DNA of 64,000 nucleotides, from contig JAJEJU010000023.1 of the NCBI GenBank assembly GCA_021390615.1, positions 62,001-126,000 on the forward strand. Direction: 5' to 3'. This DNA is from Rhodanobacteraceae bacterium ZG21-1 (GTDB lineage Bacteria; Pseudomonadota; Gammaproteobacteria; Xanthomonadales; Rhodanobacteraceae). The translations under genes were made by a program, and so were the position numbers. Shown here one piece after another: positions 9,260-17,693 of the stretch (position 1 is the first letter of the stretch; every line of letters starts with the position of its first letter). The notes beneath the pieces were generated by a model that saw only the letters and a list, made by a program, of their open reading frames with translations, was not told the origin of the DNA and did not search any database.

Positions 9260-9315
9260 GGGGGGTACACTCGTTCCCCCCGCGTGATCGCCACACCCTT
9301 AATCGGGTGTTCCGG
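9260..9315. repeat. Two adjacent hairpins in the leader upstream of fis
   Basis: Six G residues at 9260-9265 (within a run of seven) and six C residues at 9276-9281 enclose ten bases that contain a TACACT hexamer at 9266-9271. Immediately downstream, ACACCC/GGGTGT flank TTAATC. Two stem-capable repeats in the 226-base region before fis suggest a structured 5' leader or an operator/promoter region for fis. fis expression is growth-phase and stringently controlled in other gammaproteobacteria, but no known element is recognised here. Confidence 0.4.
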
Positions 9316-9381
9316 CGCCACGCGGCATCCACCTGATAATCAGTCGCAGCGGCCGATGCAGCCGCCGCAAGTACGAGGGAA

Positions 9382-9669
9382 ATGCGCGTGAACGCCGTGA
9401 GATTGCCTGCCGACGAGGCCATTCGAGAGACCTCGTCGCAGAGCGCACTGAGTGAATGTGTCAGCCGCACGGTGCGCCGCTATCTCGCCGATATCGGTGA
9501 TACTGCCTGCGACGAAGGCCTGCACGCGCTGGTCATCCGCGAAGTCGAAGGGCCGCTGCTGCGCGAAGTGCTGGCCTTCCACGACGGCAACCAGAGTCGG
9601 GCCGCGAGCGTGCTGGGCATCAATCGCGCCACCTTGCGCAAGAAGCTGACCCAGCACGGCCTGCTGTGA
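9382..9669 (+). CDS. fis: Fis nucleoid-associated DNA-binding protein
   Basis: Small DNA-bending protein controlling rRNA transcription, recombination and chromosome topology. The 95-residue product ends in the Fis/NtrC-type helix-turn-helix (G-N-Q-S-R-A-A-S-V-L-G-I followed by N-R-A-T-L-R-K-K-L). ATG 9382 has a GAGGGA ribosome-binding sequence next to it; GTG 9388 is an alternative. In enterics dusB precedes fis in an operon, but here no dusB lies between the DUF3426 gene and fis, so fis has its own leader of about 226 bases. Confidence 0.95.
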   Translation: MRVNAVRLPADEAIRETSSQSALSECVSRTVRRYLADIGDTACDEGLHALVIREVEGPLLREVLAFHDGNQSRAASVLGINRATLRKKLTQHGLL

Positions 9670-9796
9670 TTCGCAAGCTCTAAGGACTGGTTCGCGCTGA
9701 TTCGCGCCGCCGCCTTGCAGCCAGTCACCACGCAGCGATGCACGCGGATGGACGGCCAAACGCCGTCGTCGCGCGGCCGTGCCCGGCGGGCTCGGC

Positions 9797-9802
9797 TATA
9801 AT
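9797..9802 (+). promoter_or_regulatory. Consensus -10 element before purH
   Basis: TATAAT lies 27 bases before the purH ATG. No good -35 hexamer is seen at the 16-18 base spacing in the GC-rich upstream sequence. The perfect -10 suggests purH has its own promoter rather than being read only from fis. Confidence 0.55.
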
Positions 9803-9829
9803 GCCGGGCTTTGCCGTCCTGGAATCGCC

Positions 9830-11440
9830 ATGTCCGCCCCCGCTGTCGTCCCCATCCGCCGTGCGCTGCTCAGCGTTTCGGACAAGACCGGCCTGATCGA
9901 ACTGGGGCAACGATTGGCCCGCGCCGGCGTCGAGCTGCTTTCCACCGGCGGCAGCGCGAAGGCGCTGCGCGAGGCCGGCGTCGCGGTGCGCGACGTCAGC
10001 GAGCTCACCGGCTTTCCCGAGATCATGGACGGCCGCGTGAAAACCCTGCATCCGAAGGTGCACGGCGGCCTGCTTGGCCGGCGCGGCGTCGACGATGCGG
10101 TGATGGGCGAGCTGGGCATCGCGCCGATCGACCTGCTGGTGCTGAACCTGTATCCGTTCGAGGCCACCGTGGCCAAGCCGAGCTGCACGCTGGACGAGGC
10201 CATCGAGAACATCGACATCGGCGGCCCGGCCATGCTGCGCTCGGCCGCGAAGAACTGGAACGACGTCGGCGTGCTCACCTCGCCCGCGCAGTACGAAGAC
10301 GCCATCGCCGAAATCGAGCAGCACGGCGGCCTCTCGCGAAGCTCCCGCTTCAAGCTGGCGGTGGCCGCGTTCAACAGCGTCGCCAGCTACGACGGCGCGA
10401 TCAGCGATTATCTGTCCGGCCTCGAGCTCAACCAGACGCAGGACGCCATCGCCGGCCACCAGGCCTTCCCCGGCCAGATCAACGGCCGCTTCGTCAAGCT
10501 GATGGACCTGCGCTACGGCGAGAACCCGCACCAGCAGGCGGCGTTCTACCGCGACCTGTATCCGCAGCCGGGCACCCTGGCCACCTTCCGCCAGCTGCAG
10601 GGCAAGGAGCTGTCGTACAACAACATCGCCGACGCCGACGCCGCCTGGGAATGCGTGCGCAGCTTCGTCAAGCCGGCCTGCGTGATCGTGAAGCACGCCA
10701 ATCCCTGCGGCGTGGCGGTGAGCCTGGAAGGCATCGGTCGTGCCTACGACCTGGCCTACCAGACCGACCCGACCTCGGCCTTCGGCGGCATCATCGCCTT
10801 CAACCGCGAGGTCGACGGCATCACGGCGCGCGCCATCGTCGAGCGCCAGTTCGTCGAGGTGGTGCTGGCACCCGGCTACGCCGACGACGCGCTGAAGGCC
10901 TTCGCCAAGAAAGGCAATGTGCGCGTGCTGGAGATTCCGCTGCCGGCCGACGGCGCACTGGCCGCGGCGCATCCCGGCAACGACAGCAAGCGCGTCGGTT
11001 CCGGCCTGCTGGTGCAGAGCGCCGACCGCGGCATGGTGGGCGCGGCCGAGCTGAAGATCGTCACCCGCCGCGCGCCCAGCGAGGCCGAGATCGACGACCT
11101 GATCTTCGCCTGGAAGGTGGCCAAGTACGTCAAGAGCAATGCCATCGTGTATGCCCGCGGCCGCCAGACCATCGGCATCGGCGCCGGCCAGATGAGCCGC
11201 GTGTACAGCGCCAGGATCGCCGGCATCAAGGCTGCCGACGAGAAGCTGGAAGTGCCCGGCTCGGTGATGGCGTCCGACGCCTTCTTCCCGTTCCGCGACG
11301 GCATCGATGCCGCTGCCGCCGCCGGCATCAGCGCGGTGATCCAGCCCGGCGGCTCGATGCGCGACGCCGAAGTGATCGCCGCCGCCGACGAACACGGCAT
11401 GGCGATGGTGTTCACCGGCATGCGGCATTTCCGCCACTGA
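9830..11440 (+). CDS. purH: Bifunctional AICAR formyltransferase / IMP cyclohydrolase
   Basis: Last two steps of de novo purine synthesis: formylation of AICAR and ring closure to IMP. The 536-residue protein has an N-terminal MGS-like cyclohydrolase domain (opening [10 protein letters not shown], then S-T-G-G-S) and a C-terminal transformylase domain with the K-H-A-N-P-C-G motif beginning at Lys288. The ATG at 9830 is chosen because the product then aligns with the family start; a longer in-frame start at 9779 would lie upstream of the promoter hexamer. purD, which usually follows purH in relatives, is absent here. Confidence 0.96.
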   Translation: MSAPAVVPIRRALLSVSDKTGLIELGQRLARAGVELLSTGGSAKALREAGVAVRDVSELTGFPEIMDGRVKTLHPKVHGGLLGRRGVDDAVMGELGIAPIDLLVLNLYPFEATVAKPSCTLDEAIENIDIGGPAMLRSAAKNWNDVGVLTSPAQYEDAIAEIEQHGGLSRSSRFKLAVAAFNSVASYDGAISDYLSGLELNQTQDAIAGHQAFPGQINGRFVKLMDLRYGENPHQQAAFYRDLYPQPGTLATFRQLQGKELSYNNIADADAAWECVRSFVKPACVIVKHANPCGVAVSLEGIGRAYDLAYQTDPTSAFGGIIAFNREVDGITARAIVERQFVEVVLAPGYADDALKAFAKKGNVRVLEIPLPADGALAAAHPGNDSKRVGSGLLVQSADRGMVGAAELKIVTRRAPSEAEIDDLIFAWKVAKYVKSNAIVYARGRQTIGIGAGQMSRVYSARIAGIKAADEKLEVPGSVMASDAFFPFRDGIDAAAAAGISAVIQPGGSMRDAEVIAAADEHGMAMVFTGMRHFRH

Positions 11441-11490
11441 CCGCGGCGATGCCGCGCGTCGAGGGCGCACGGCGGGCCAAGATATGGCAA

Positions 11491-11510
11491 AAAGCGGTCT
11501 CCTCCGCTTT
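11491..11510 (+). terminator. Possible intrinsic terminator after purH
   Basis: AAAGCGG (11491-11497) and CCGCTTT (11504-11510) form a perfect seven-base stem with a six-base loop 50 bases beyond the purH stop. It is preceded by two further A residues and followed by CGG, so the T-run is only the three bases inside the stem. It is weak as a forward terminator. The remaining sequence to 11717 (277 bases without a gene from 11441) shows nothing else recognisable. Confidence 0.4.
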
Positions 11511-11717
11511 CGGCGCGGCCTGACGCTGCCCGGCGCGCGCCAGCGACGTTAAACTTGCCGCGGCATCACGGGGACTGCAACGATCGACTCGATCACGGCA
11601 TTGCACAGGCGACTTCTCATGGAACGGAATCCAGACCACGCCCTGGCACCGCGGCGCACACGCGCCGCGCGGCACGGCTGCGCCCTGTCCAGGCATCGGC
11701 AGGCGGGCTGAACCGGC

Positions 11718-13133
11718 ATGCTCTTCCCCACTGTCGAATACGCGCTGTTCTTTCTGCTCACCCTCGCGGTGTCCTGGCTGCTGGCGTCGCGGCTGGCCTG
11801 GCATAAAGGCTTTCTGCTGCTGGCCAGCTACGTGTTCTACGGCTGCTGGAACTGGGCCTATGTGCCCTTGCTGTTCGGCGTCTCGCTGTTCGCCGGCCTG
11901 CTGGCGCAGCGCATCCAGCGCAGCCAGCAGCCGCGCGCGCGCAAGGCCTGGCTGGTGCTTGGCGTGGTCGGCTGCCTTGCCACCCTGGTCTACTACAAGT
12001 ACACCGGCTTCGTGCTGCAGAACCTGCTTGAGGTATGGAGCCGCTTCGGACGGCCGCCGACGCTGCAGCTGGAGAATCCGCTGCTGCCGCTGGGCATCTC
12101 GTTCTTCGTGTTCCACGCCATCTCGCTGCTGGGCGATGTCTACCGCGAGAAGCTGAAGCTGCCGGTGCGGATTCCCGACGCGCTGCTCTACGTGGCGTTC
12201 TTTCCGCAGTTGATCGCCGGGCCAATCCTGCGCGCCTCCGACTTCATGCCGCAGTTGGCCGCCCGACGCGACCCGCAGACCATCCTGGTCAATCGCGGCC
12301 TGATCCTGATCGTGGTCGGCCTGGTCAAGAAGGTGCTGATCTCCAATCAGCTGGCGGTGGCCCTGGTCGACCCCGCCTTCGCCGCGCCGCAGGCGGTCGC
12401 CGGACCGGACATGCTGCTCGCGGTGTACGGCTACGCGGTGCAGATCTACTGCGATTTCTCCGGCTATACCGACATCGCGATCGGTTGCGCGCTGCTGCTC
12501 GGCTACCGCTTCCCCGACAACTTCGACCGCCCGTACACCGCCACCGACCCGCAGGACTTCTGGCGGCGCTGGCACATCTCGCTGTCCAGCTGGCTGCGCG
12601 ATTATCTGTACATCCCGCTCGGCGGCTCGCGCGGCGGCCGCTGGTTCACTGCGCGCAACCTGATGATCACCATGCTGCTCGGCGGCCTCTGGCATGGTGC
12701 CTCGTGGACCTTCGTGATCTGGGGCGGCCTGCACGGCCTGTACCTGATCGGGCATCGAGTGTGGGCTGCACTGCCTGGGCTGGATCGGCTGCGCGGCTCC
12801 ACGGCCTGGCGCTGGATCGCCCGCTTGCTGATGTTCCATGCCGTGTGCGCGGCCTGGATCTTCTTCCGCGCGCCCTCGCTGCAGTTGGCGCTGGATGTGT
12901 TCGGGCGTTTCGCCGTAGCCGGCCCGCTGACCGTGGCCAGCGGCGGCGTGGTGGCGCTGCTGCTGTTCGGGCTGGCCAGCCAGTACGCGCCGACGCGCTG
13001 GAACCTGGCGCTGGAAAACGAGCTTTCGCGCTGGGCCGCACCGGTGCGCGGCGCGGCGTTGGCCTGCGCGGTGTTCGCGATCGAGGTGCTCGGTCCCAGC
13101 GGCATCGCGCCCTTCATCTATTTCCAGTTCTGA
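11718..13133 (+). CDS. MBOAT family membrane-bound O-acyltransferase (AlgI-like)
   Basis: Polytopic inner-membrane protein of 471 residues. AlgI/DltB-type MBOAT enzymes move acyl (usually acetyl) groups across the membrane for O-acylation of exported polysaccharides or cell-wall polymers. The catalytic region shows W-R-R-W-H-I-S-L-S-x-W-L-R-D-Y, then His326 in G-G-L-W-H-G-A-S-W and His339 in W-G-G-L-H-G, the two histidines typical of the family. It starts a three-gene cassette: three bases separate it from an SGNH hydrolase, which overlaps a secreted alpha/beta hydrolase. No alginate biosynthesis genes are nearby, so the acceptor polymer is unknown. Confidence 0.92.
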   Translation: MLFPTVEYALFFLLTLAVSWLLASRLAWHKGFLLLASYVFYGCWNWAYVPLLFGVSLFAGLLAQRIQRSQQPRARKAWLVLGVVGCLATLVYYKYTGFVLQNLLEVWSRFGRPPTLQLENPLLPLGISFFVFHAISLLGDVYREKLKLPVRIPDALLYVAFFPQLIAGPILRASDFMPQLAARRDPQTILVNRGLILIVVGLVKKVLISNQLAVALVDPAFAAPQAVAGPDMLLAVYGYAVQIYCDFSGYTDIAIGCALLLGYRFPDNFDRPYTATDPQDFWRRWHISLSSWLRDYLYIPLGGSRGGRWFTARNLMITMLLGGLWHGASWTFVIWGGLHGLYLIGHRVWAALPGLDRLRGSTAWRWIARLLMFHAVCAAWIFFRAPSLQLALDVFGRFAVAGPLTVASGGVVALLLFGLASQYAPTRWNLALENELSRWAAPVRGAALACAVFAIEVLGPSGIAPFIYFQF

Positions 13134-13136
13134 GCC

Positions 13137-14477
13137 ATGGCCGAGCACGCGCAGCCCCGCCCCGACAACACGCGCAGCCTGGCCTGGCTGATGCTCGCCT
13201 TCGTGCTTGGCAGCGTGTTGCTCGAAGCCGATGGCCTGGTCACCTGGGCCGAGCGGCTGGAAGTCGGCCCGCTGCGCAGCTATGCGCTGCCGGCGGTGAC
13301 GGCCCTGCAGCACGGCGTGCGTCCGCTGGGCATTCCGCAGCTGCGCGGCACGGCGCTGGCGGCGCTGCACCGGCTGCAGCAGGACGAGGCGCCGCAGGAG
13401 CTGGTCATCGTCAAGCACGATCCGGCGCCGGTGCCGCAGTGCCCAGGCAACGCCGCGTCGCCTGCCACGGTTGCCGCCGCGCCGGCCACTGCGGCCACCG
13501 CACCGAACCAGGCCGCGGCCCGGCCGCCCTCGCCGTCGCCCGCAGCAACCACGCCGAAGCTGCCGCCGCCGGTGGTTCCCGGCATCGATGCCGGCACGCT
13601 GGACGCGATCGCCTTGCCGAAGGCCACGCCCCTGCCCGCGCTGCCGCCCTTGCCGAGCGACCGGCCACGCAACGTGGTCCTGGTCGGCGACTCGATGATG
13701 GCGGTAGGCCTCAGCAGCACCCTGCTGCGCAGCATGGCGGGGCACGCCAACCTGCATCCGGTGCGCGCCTTCCGCTCCGGCACCGGGCTGAGCCGGCCGG
13801 ACGTGTTCGACTGGATGAGCGAATACCCGACGATGCTAGGCCAGCAGCATCCCGACGTGATCATCGTGGCGATCGGCGCCAACGACGGCCAGGGCTTCGT
13901 CGAGGACGGCAAGACGCTCAGCTTCGGCAGCGACGCCTGGATCCATGCCTACGAAACGCGGCTGACCGAGTTTCTCGACATGCTCACCAGCGACGGCACG
14001 CCGGTGCTGTGGCTCGGCTTGCCGCCGATGCGGCTGGCCAAGTACAACCAGCACATGATGACGATCAACCGCATCGCCTATCGCGTGGTCAGCCAGCACC
14101 CGCACGCGAGCTGGTGGAGCACGGTGCCGTATATCGCCGATGCCGCCGGCCAGTATCGCGAGTTCGCACAAAGCGCCAGCGGCAACGTGGTGCGCATCCG
14201 CGCCGACGACGGCATCCACCTCTCCGACGACGGCGCCGCGCTGTTCACGCCGACCCTGCTGGCCTGGCTGGAAAAATCGCCGCCGGTGCCGGCCGCGACT
14301 CCGGCTGTGGTCCCGGCAGCGACTCCAGTGGCAACTCCCGCCTCGGCCCCTGTTCACACGCCGACCGCCACACCCACGCCCGCGCCCGTCGCTGCTCCGA
14401 CCGTGGCGGCGCCGCTGGCCGCGCCGGTGCCGAGTGCGCCTGCGGTGACCAGCACGCCCCCTCTGAGTTCGTCATGA
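13137..14477 (+). CDS. Membrane-anchored SGNH/GDSL hydrolase (DUF459 type), partner of the MBOAT acyltransferase
   Basis: 446 residues: one N-terminal membrane helix (about 14-31), an Ala/Pro-rich linker, an SGNH domain (about 175-385) and a long Pro/Ala/Thr-rich low-complexity tail. Nucleophile Ser186 lies in V-G-D-S-M-M. Block III is I-G-A-N-D-G and the catalytic D-x-x-H is Asp358-Gly-Ile-His361. SGNH proteins paired with MBOATs (AlgX/AlgJ, PatB, DltD-like systems) act as the periplasmic transferase that receives the acyl group. The 3-base gap to the upstream gene supports one functional unit. The tail resembles a cell-wall or polymer-spanning spacer. Confidence 0.88.
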   Translation: MAEHAQPRPDNTRSLAWLMLAFVLGSVLLEADGLVTWAERLEVGPLRSYALPAVTALQHGVRPLGIPQLRGTALAALHRLQQDEAPQELVIVKHDPAPVPQCPGNAASPATVAAAPATAATAPNQAAARPPSPSPAATTPKLPPPVVPGIDAGTLDAIALPKATPLPALPPLPSDRPRNVVLVGDSMMAVGLSSTLLRSMAGHANLHPVRAFRSGTGLSRPDVFDWMSEYPTMLGQQHPDVIIVAIGANDGQGFVEDGKTLSFGSDAWIHAYETRLTEFLDMLTSDGTPVLWLGLPPMRLAKYNQHMMTINRIAYRVVSQHPHASWWSTVPYIADAAGQYREFAQSASGNVVRIRADDGIHLSDDGAALFTPTLLAWLEKSPPVPAATPAVVPAATPVATPASAPVHTPTATPTPAPVAAPTVAAPLAAPVPSAPAVTSTPPLSSS

Positions 14478-15559
14478 TCCAGCGCTCTTCCCGCCTTCGC
14501 CCGCAGGCCGGCATCCTGGCCGGCCTGCTGACCGTGCTCGCACTTGTCGCGCCAGCCAGCGCACAAGTCTCCCCCGCGCTGGAAGCACGCTTCGGGCCGC
14601 AGGCCTTGGAGCATCGCCATACCCATGCCGCGGTGGACGTGATGACGCTCGGCGAGGGCATGCGGCGCGTCTACGTATTCATGCCGGCGCTGCCGGCGCT
14701 GCACGGCAAGGTGCCGGTGGTGTTTCTGCATCACGGCTGGCAGGGCATGGATCCGCTCAATTTCGGCGCGCTGATCGATCACCTCGCGCGCAGCGGCCAG
14801 GTGGTGATCTATCCGGTCTACCAGGAATCGGCACAGACCTCGCCGCAGCTGGTCACCGCGGCTGCCGCCGAAGCCGACCACCGCGCGCTAGACGCCCTGG
14901 CCGAACGCTTCAATCTCAGCCCCGATCCGAAGCGGGTGCTCTACTACGGCTATTCGATGGGCGCGGCGATCTCGCTGAACCTGGCGCTGGACCCGCGTCG
15001 CTATCACCTGCCGAAGCCGCGCGCGCTGGTGCTGGTGGCACCCGGCGACGCTTATCACGTGGCGCACGGCGCCGACGGACGCAGCATCATCGGGCCGGTG
15101 GAGAAGCTGCCGGCCGATCTGCCGGTGGCGATCCTGGCCGGCTCGGCCGACACCTCGATCGGCTTGCCGACTGCCCGCCTGCTGGGCGCACGCCTGTGCC
15201 ACATCCGCCCGGATCGGCGCGTGCTGATGATCCTGTCCAGCGACGAGCACGACGGCAAGAAGGTGCACGCAGGACATGGCTCGCCGGGCGCGCCCGACAG
15301 CCGCTACGACTTCGCCCTGGAGCGCCGCGACATTCCCACGCAGATTCCGGGACGCGACGGCTTCGAGCCCTCGGCGTCGCTGAACCAGCTGGACTTCTAC
15401 GGCTACTGGAAAGTGGTCGACGCGATGGTCGACGGCCTCGCCAGCGGCAAGCTGCCGGACGTGGTGTTCGGCCACGGCACGCCTGCGCAGCTCTACTTGG
15501 GCGGCTGGCCGGACGGCAGCGCCTATCCGCCGATCCGGCTGGAGCATCCCTGCCGCTGA
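14474..15559 (+). CDS. Secreted alpha/beta hydrolase, third gene of the acyl-transfer cassette
   Basis: 361 residues with a signal peptide (about 1-30, ending A-S-A-Q) and an alpha/beta-hydrolase fold. The oxyanion region is F-L-H-H-G-W-Q-G and the nucleophile Ser161 lies in G-Y-S-M-G. The late S-D-E-H-D segment includes a possible catalytic His. Its ATG overlaps the previous stop (ATGA), implying translational coupling. The likely role is as an esterase or deacylase acting in the periplasm on the same polymer; substrate and direction of reaction are unknown. Confidence 0.85.
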   Translation: MIQRSSRLRPQAGILAGLLTVLALVAPASAQVSPALEARFGPQALEHRHTHAAVDVMTLGEGMRRVYVFMPALPALHGKVPVVFLHHGWQGMDPLNFGALIDHLARSGQVVIYPVYQESAQTSPQLVTAAAAEADHRALDALAERFNLSPDPKRVLYYGYSMGAAISLNLALDPRRYHLPKPRALVLVAPGDAYHVAHGADGRSIIGPVEKLPADLPVAILAGSADTSIGLPTARLLGARLCHIRPDRRVLMILSSDEHDGKKVHAGHGSPGAPDSRYDFALERRDIPTQIPGRDGFEPSASLNQLDFYGYWKVVDAMVDGLASGKLPDVVFGHGTPAQLYLGGWPDGSAYPPIRLEHPCR

Positions 15560-15638
15560 GCCGGCACACTCGGCTAGCGGGTCGGTCCCATTCCGGCTTC
15601 CGAGGCAAGCGCCGCCATCGACGATACCGAGGCGACCG

Positions 15639-16649
15639 TCACTCGCTTGCCTTGGCGGCTTTACCCAATGAAGCCGCGCCCGGCTTCGTCATCGCGCGCC
15701 TGGCATAGCGCCGCGCCAGCACCGCACAGGTCATCAGCTGGATCTGGTGGAACAGCATGATCGGCAGCACGATCAGGCCCAATGGATGGCCGGCAAACAG
15801 CACCTTGGCCATCGGCACGCCGCTGGCCAGGCTCTTCTTGGAGCCGCAGAACACGATGGTGATCTCGTCTTCCTTGTCGAAGCCCAACGCACGCGAGCCA
15901 TAGGTCGTGGCGAGCAGACCCAGCGCCAGCAGCACGGCATTCACCACGAACAGGCCCAGCAGCACCGGCAGCGGCGTCTGCTTCCACAGCCCTTCCAGCA
16001 CAGCGGCGCTGAAGGCGCTGTAGACCACCAGCAGGATCGAGCCCTGATCGACCACGCCGAGCAACGGCCGATGCCGTTGCACCCAGTCGCCGATCCAGCG
16101 CTGCGCCACCTGGCCGGCCACAAACGGCACCAGCAGCTGCAGCACGATGCCGCCCACCGCGTCCCAGGACATGCCGCCGCGGCCGTGCGCCTCCAGCAAC
16201 AGGCCGACCAGCAAGGGCGTCACGAAGATGCCGAGCAGGCTGGACGCCGAAGCCGCACAAACCGCCGCCGACACATTGCCGCGGGCCATCGAGGTGAAGG
16301 CGATCGAGGACTGCACGGTCGACGGCAAGGTGCACAGGAACAGCACGCCGAGATACAGATCCGGCGTCACCAGCGGCGACAGCACCGGCTTCAGCAGAAA
16401 GCCCAGCAAGGGAAACAGCAGGAAAGTGCTGGCCAACACGGTCAGATGCAGGCGCCAGTTGGTGAGGCCGGCCAGCACTGCCTGCCGCGACAGCTTGGCG
16501 CCGTGCAGGAAGAACAGCAGGGCGATCGCCGCGTCGGTGAGCACGCCGAACACCTGCGCGACCGCGCCGCGGCAAGGCAGCAGGCTGGCCAGCAGTACGG
16601 TGCCCAGCAGGGCGCAGGTGAAACGATCGGGCAGCAGGCGACGGAGCAT
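15639..16649 (-). CDS. SBF-like (bile acid:sodium symporter-like) transporter, PF13593 type
   Basis: A 336-residue polytopic protein with about ten membrane helices. It opens L-L-P-D-R-F and continues with a region typical of SBF-like CPA transporters (F-F-L-H-G-A-K-L-S and T-L-P-S-T-V-Q-S-S-I-A-F). E. coli YfeH is a relative. The substrate is unknown. The ATG at 16649 (complement) is preferred: the open frame extends almost 100 codons further upstream through the adjacent lysR gene, which cannot be real. It is divergent from the LysR regulator with a 93-base shared promoter region, so it is the obvious regulatory target. Confidence 0.88.
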   Translation of the reverse strand: MLRRLLPDRFTCALLGTVLLASLLPCRGAVAQVFGVLTDAAIALLFFLHGAKLSRQAVLAGLTNWRLHLTVLASTFLLFPLLGFLLKPVLSPLVTPDLYLGVLFLCTLPSTVQSSIAFTSMARGNVSAAVCAASASSLLGIFVTPLLVGLLLEAHGRGGMSWDAVGGIVLQLLVPFVAGQVAQRWIGDWVQRHRPLLGVVDQGSILLVVYSAFSAAVLEGLWKQTPLPVLLGLFVVNAVLLALGLLATTYGSRALGFDKEDEITIVFCGSKKSLASGVPMAKVLFAGHPLGLIVLPIMLFHQIQLMTCAVLARRYARRAMTKPGAASLGKAAKASE

Positions 16650-16696
16650 GGCGGCATGTCTGGATCGGGGGACCGCTACATTGCAGCGCCTGCGTA

Positions 16697-16732
16697 TTGA
16701 TAAATCAAATCGTTTTATCTTATCTACTGATA
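16697..16732. promoter_or_regulatory. Candidate LysR operator between the SBF transporter and lysR
   Basis: The AT-rich 93-base divergent region contains TTGATAAATCAA (16697-16708), a near-palindrome. It also contains an ATC-N9-GAT site (16717-16719 and 16729-16731) that fits the T-N11-A rule for LysR-type operators, and a nested TATC-N4-GATA (16721-16732). The base composition contrasts with the surrounding GC-rich sequence. The second site abuts the lysR -10 hexamer, consistent with autorepression. Confidence 0.6.
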
Positions 16733-16736
16733 CGAT
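16731..16736 (+). promoter_or_regulatory. -10 element of lysR, leaderless geometry
   Basis: TACGAT with an upstream TG-like extension (TGATACGAT) ends six bases before the lysR ATG. Transcription would start at or next to the start codon, giving a leaderless mRNA. Confidence 0.5.
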
Positions 16737-16742
16737 ATATGC

Positions 16743-17651
16743 ATGAATGTCAGCCTGCGTCAGCTGCGCGCCTTCCTGGCCGTCGCCAAGCACCAGCACT
16801 TTCGCCGTGCCGCCGAAAGCCTGCACCTGACCCAGCCGGCGGTGAGCCGACACGTCGCCGAGCTGGAAGCCGAGCTCGAGGTAAAGCTGTTCGACCGCAA
16901 CACCCGCGAGGTATTGCCCACCGAAGCCGGACGCTATCTGCAAGGTGCGATCGAACGTCTGCTGGAGGAGCTAGAAGGCGTGCTGTCGCACGTCCACTCC
17001 GAAAGCGAACGCCGACGCGGCAAGGTGCGCGTCGCCGCCGTGCCCACGCTGTCGGCCAGCCTGATGCCGGCCTGCATCGCCGAATGCGCGCGTCTCTATC
17101 CGCAGCTGCACGTCCAACTGCATGACCAGGTACAGACGCGCGTGCTGGAGAGCATCCGCGGCGGCGAAGTGGATTTCGGCCTGGCCATCGCGCCGGTGAG
17201 CGCGGAGGAATTCGACAGCGAAGTCGTCATGCAGGACGCCTTCTATGCGGTCTGTCGACGCGACCACGCCTTCGCCGCCCGACGCAAGTTGAACTGGCGC
17301 GCGCTGGGCGATCAGCCGCTGGTGCTGCTCGATCACGACTCGGGCAGCCGCCGCCTGATCGACAAGGCGCTGGCCGCGCACCAGGTCGATGCCGAGGTGA
17401 CCCAGCAGACCGCGCACACGCAGACCGCCTTCCGCCTGGTCGAAGCGGGACTGGGCATGAGCATCGTGCCGGGACTGTCGCTGCCGGCGCCCGCCAGCCT
17501 GATCGCGCTGCCGCTCGCGCCGGCGCTGCGCCGTGCGGTGGTGCTGATTCGCCGGCGCAACCGCTCGCTGTCGCCGCTGGCGCAGCGGGTCTGGGAACAG
17601 GTGCGCGCCGCCGCCGCGCATGTGCCACCGCGCATGCTCACGCAGGCTTGA
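16743..17651 (+). CDS. LysR-family transcriptional regulator
   Basis: 302 residues with the typical N-terminal winged helix-turn-helix (about 3-62; L-R-A-F-L-A-V-A-K then S-L-H-L-T-Q-P-A-V-S-R-H) and a C-terminal periplasmic-binding-like effector domain. It lies divergent from the SBF-like transporter and probably controls it and itself. The effector may be the transported organic anion. No ribosome-binding sequence precedes the ATG; a -10 hexamer sits six bases upstream instead. A glutathione S-transferase gene follows after 42 bases. Confidence 0.93.
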   Translation: MNVSLRQLRAFLAVAKHQHFRRAAESLHLTQPAVSRHVAELEAELEVKLFDRNTREVLPTEAGRYLQGAIERLLEELEGVLSHVHSESERRRGKVRVAAVPTLSASLMPACIAECARLYPQLHVQLHDQVQTRVLESIRGGEVDFGLAIAPVSAEEFDSEVVMQDAFYAVCRRDHAFAARRKLNWRALGDQPLVLLDHDSGSRRLIDKALAAHQVDAEVTQQTAHTQTAFRLVEAGLGMSIVPGLSLPAPASLIALPLAPALRRAVVLIRRRNRSLSPLAQRVWEQVRAAAAHVPPRMLTQA

Positions 17652-17693
17652 AGGAATCTGGTTCACACTGCAGCGATACACGGAGGATGCCGC

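Noticed and set aside
9156-9381. Remnant of dusB before fis
   Set aside because: No open frame or DusB motif in the 226 bases; the gene order without dusB is plausible for this group.
14276-14470. CRISPR-like or tandem repeat
   Set aside because: Irregular Pro/Ala/Thr codon repetition inside a coding frame; no constant repeat length or unique spacers.
12035-14473. Long plus-strand open frame running into the alpha/beta hydrolase gene
   Set aside because: Only the part from ATG 14474 encodes a recognisable protein; the upstream part is an out-of-frame shadow of the MBOAT and SGNH genes.
15747-16700. Plus-strand open frame opposite the SBF transporter gene
   Set aside because: Gln/His/Arg-rich shadow of a membrane protein gene read on the other strand.
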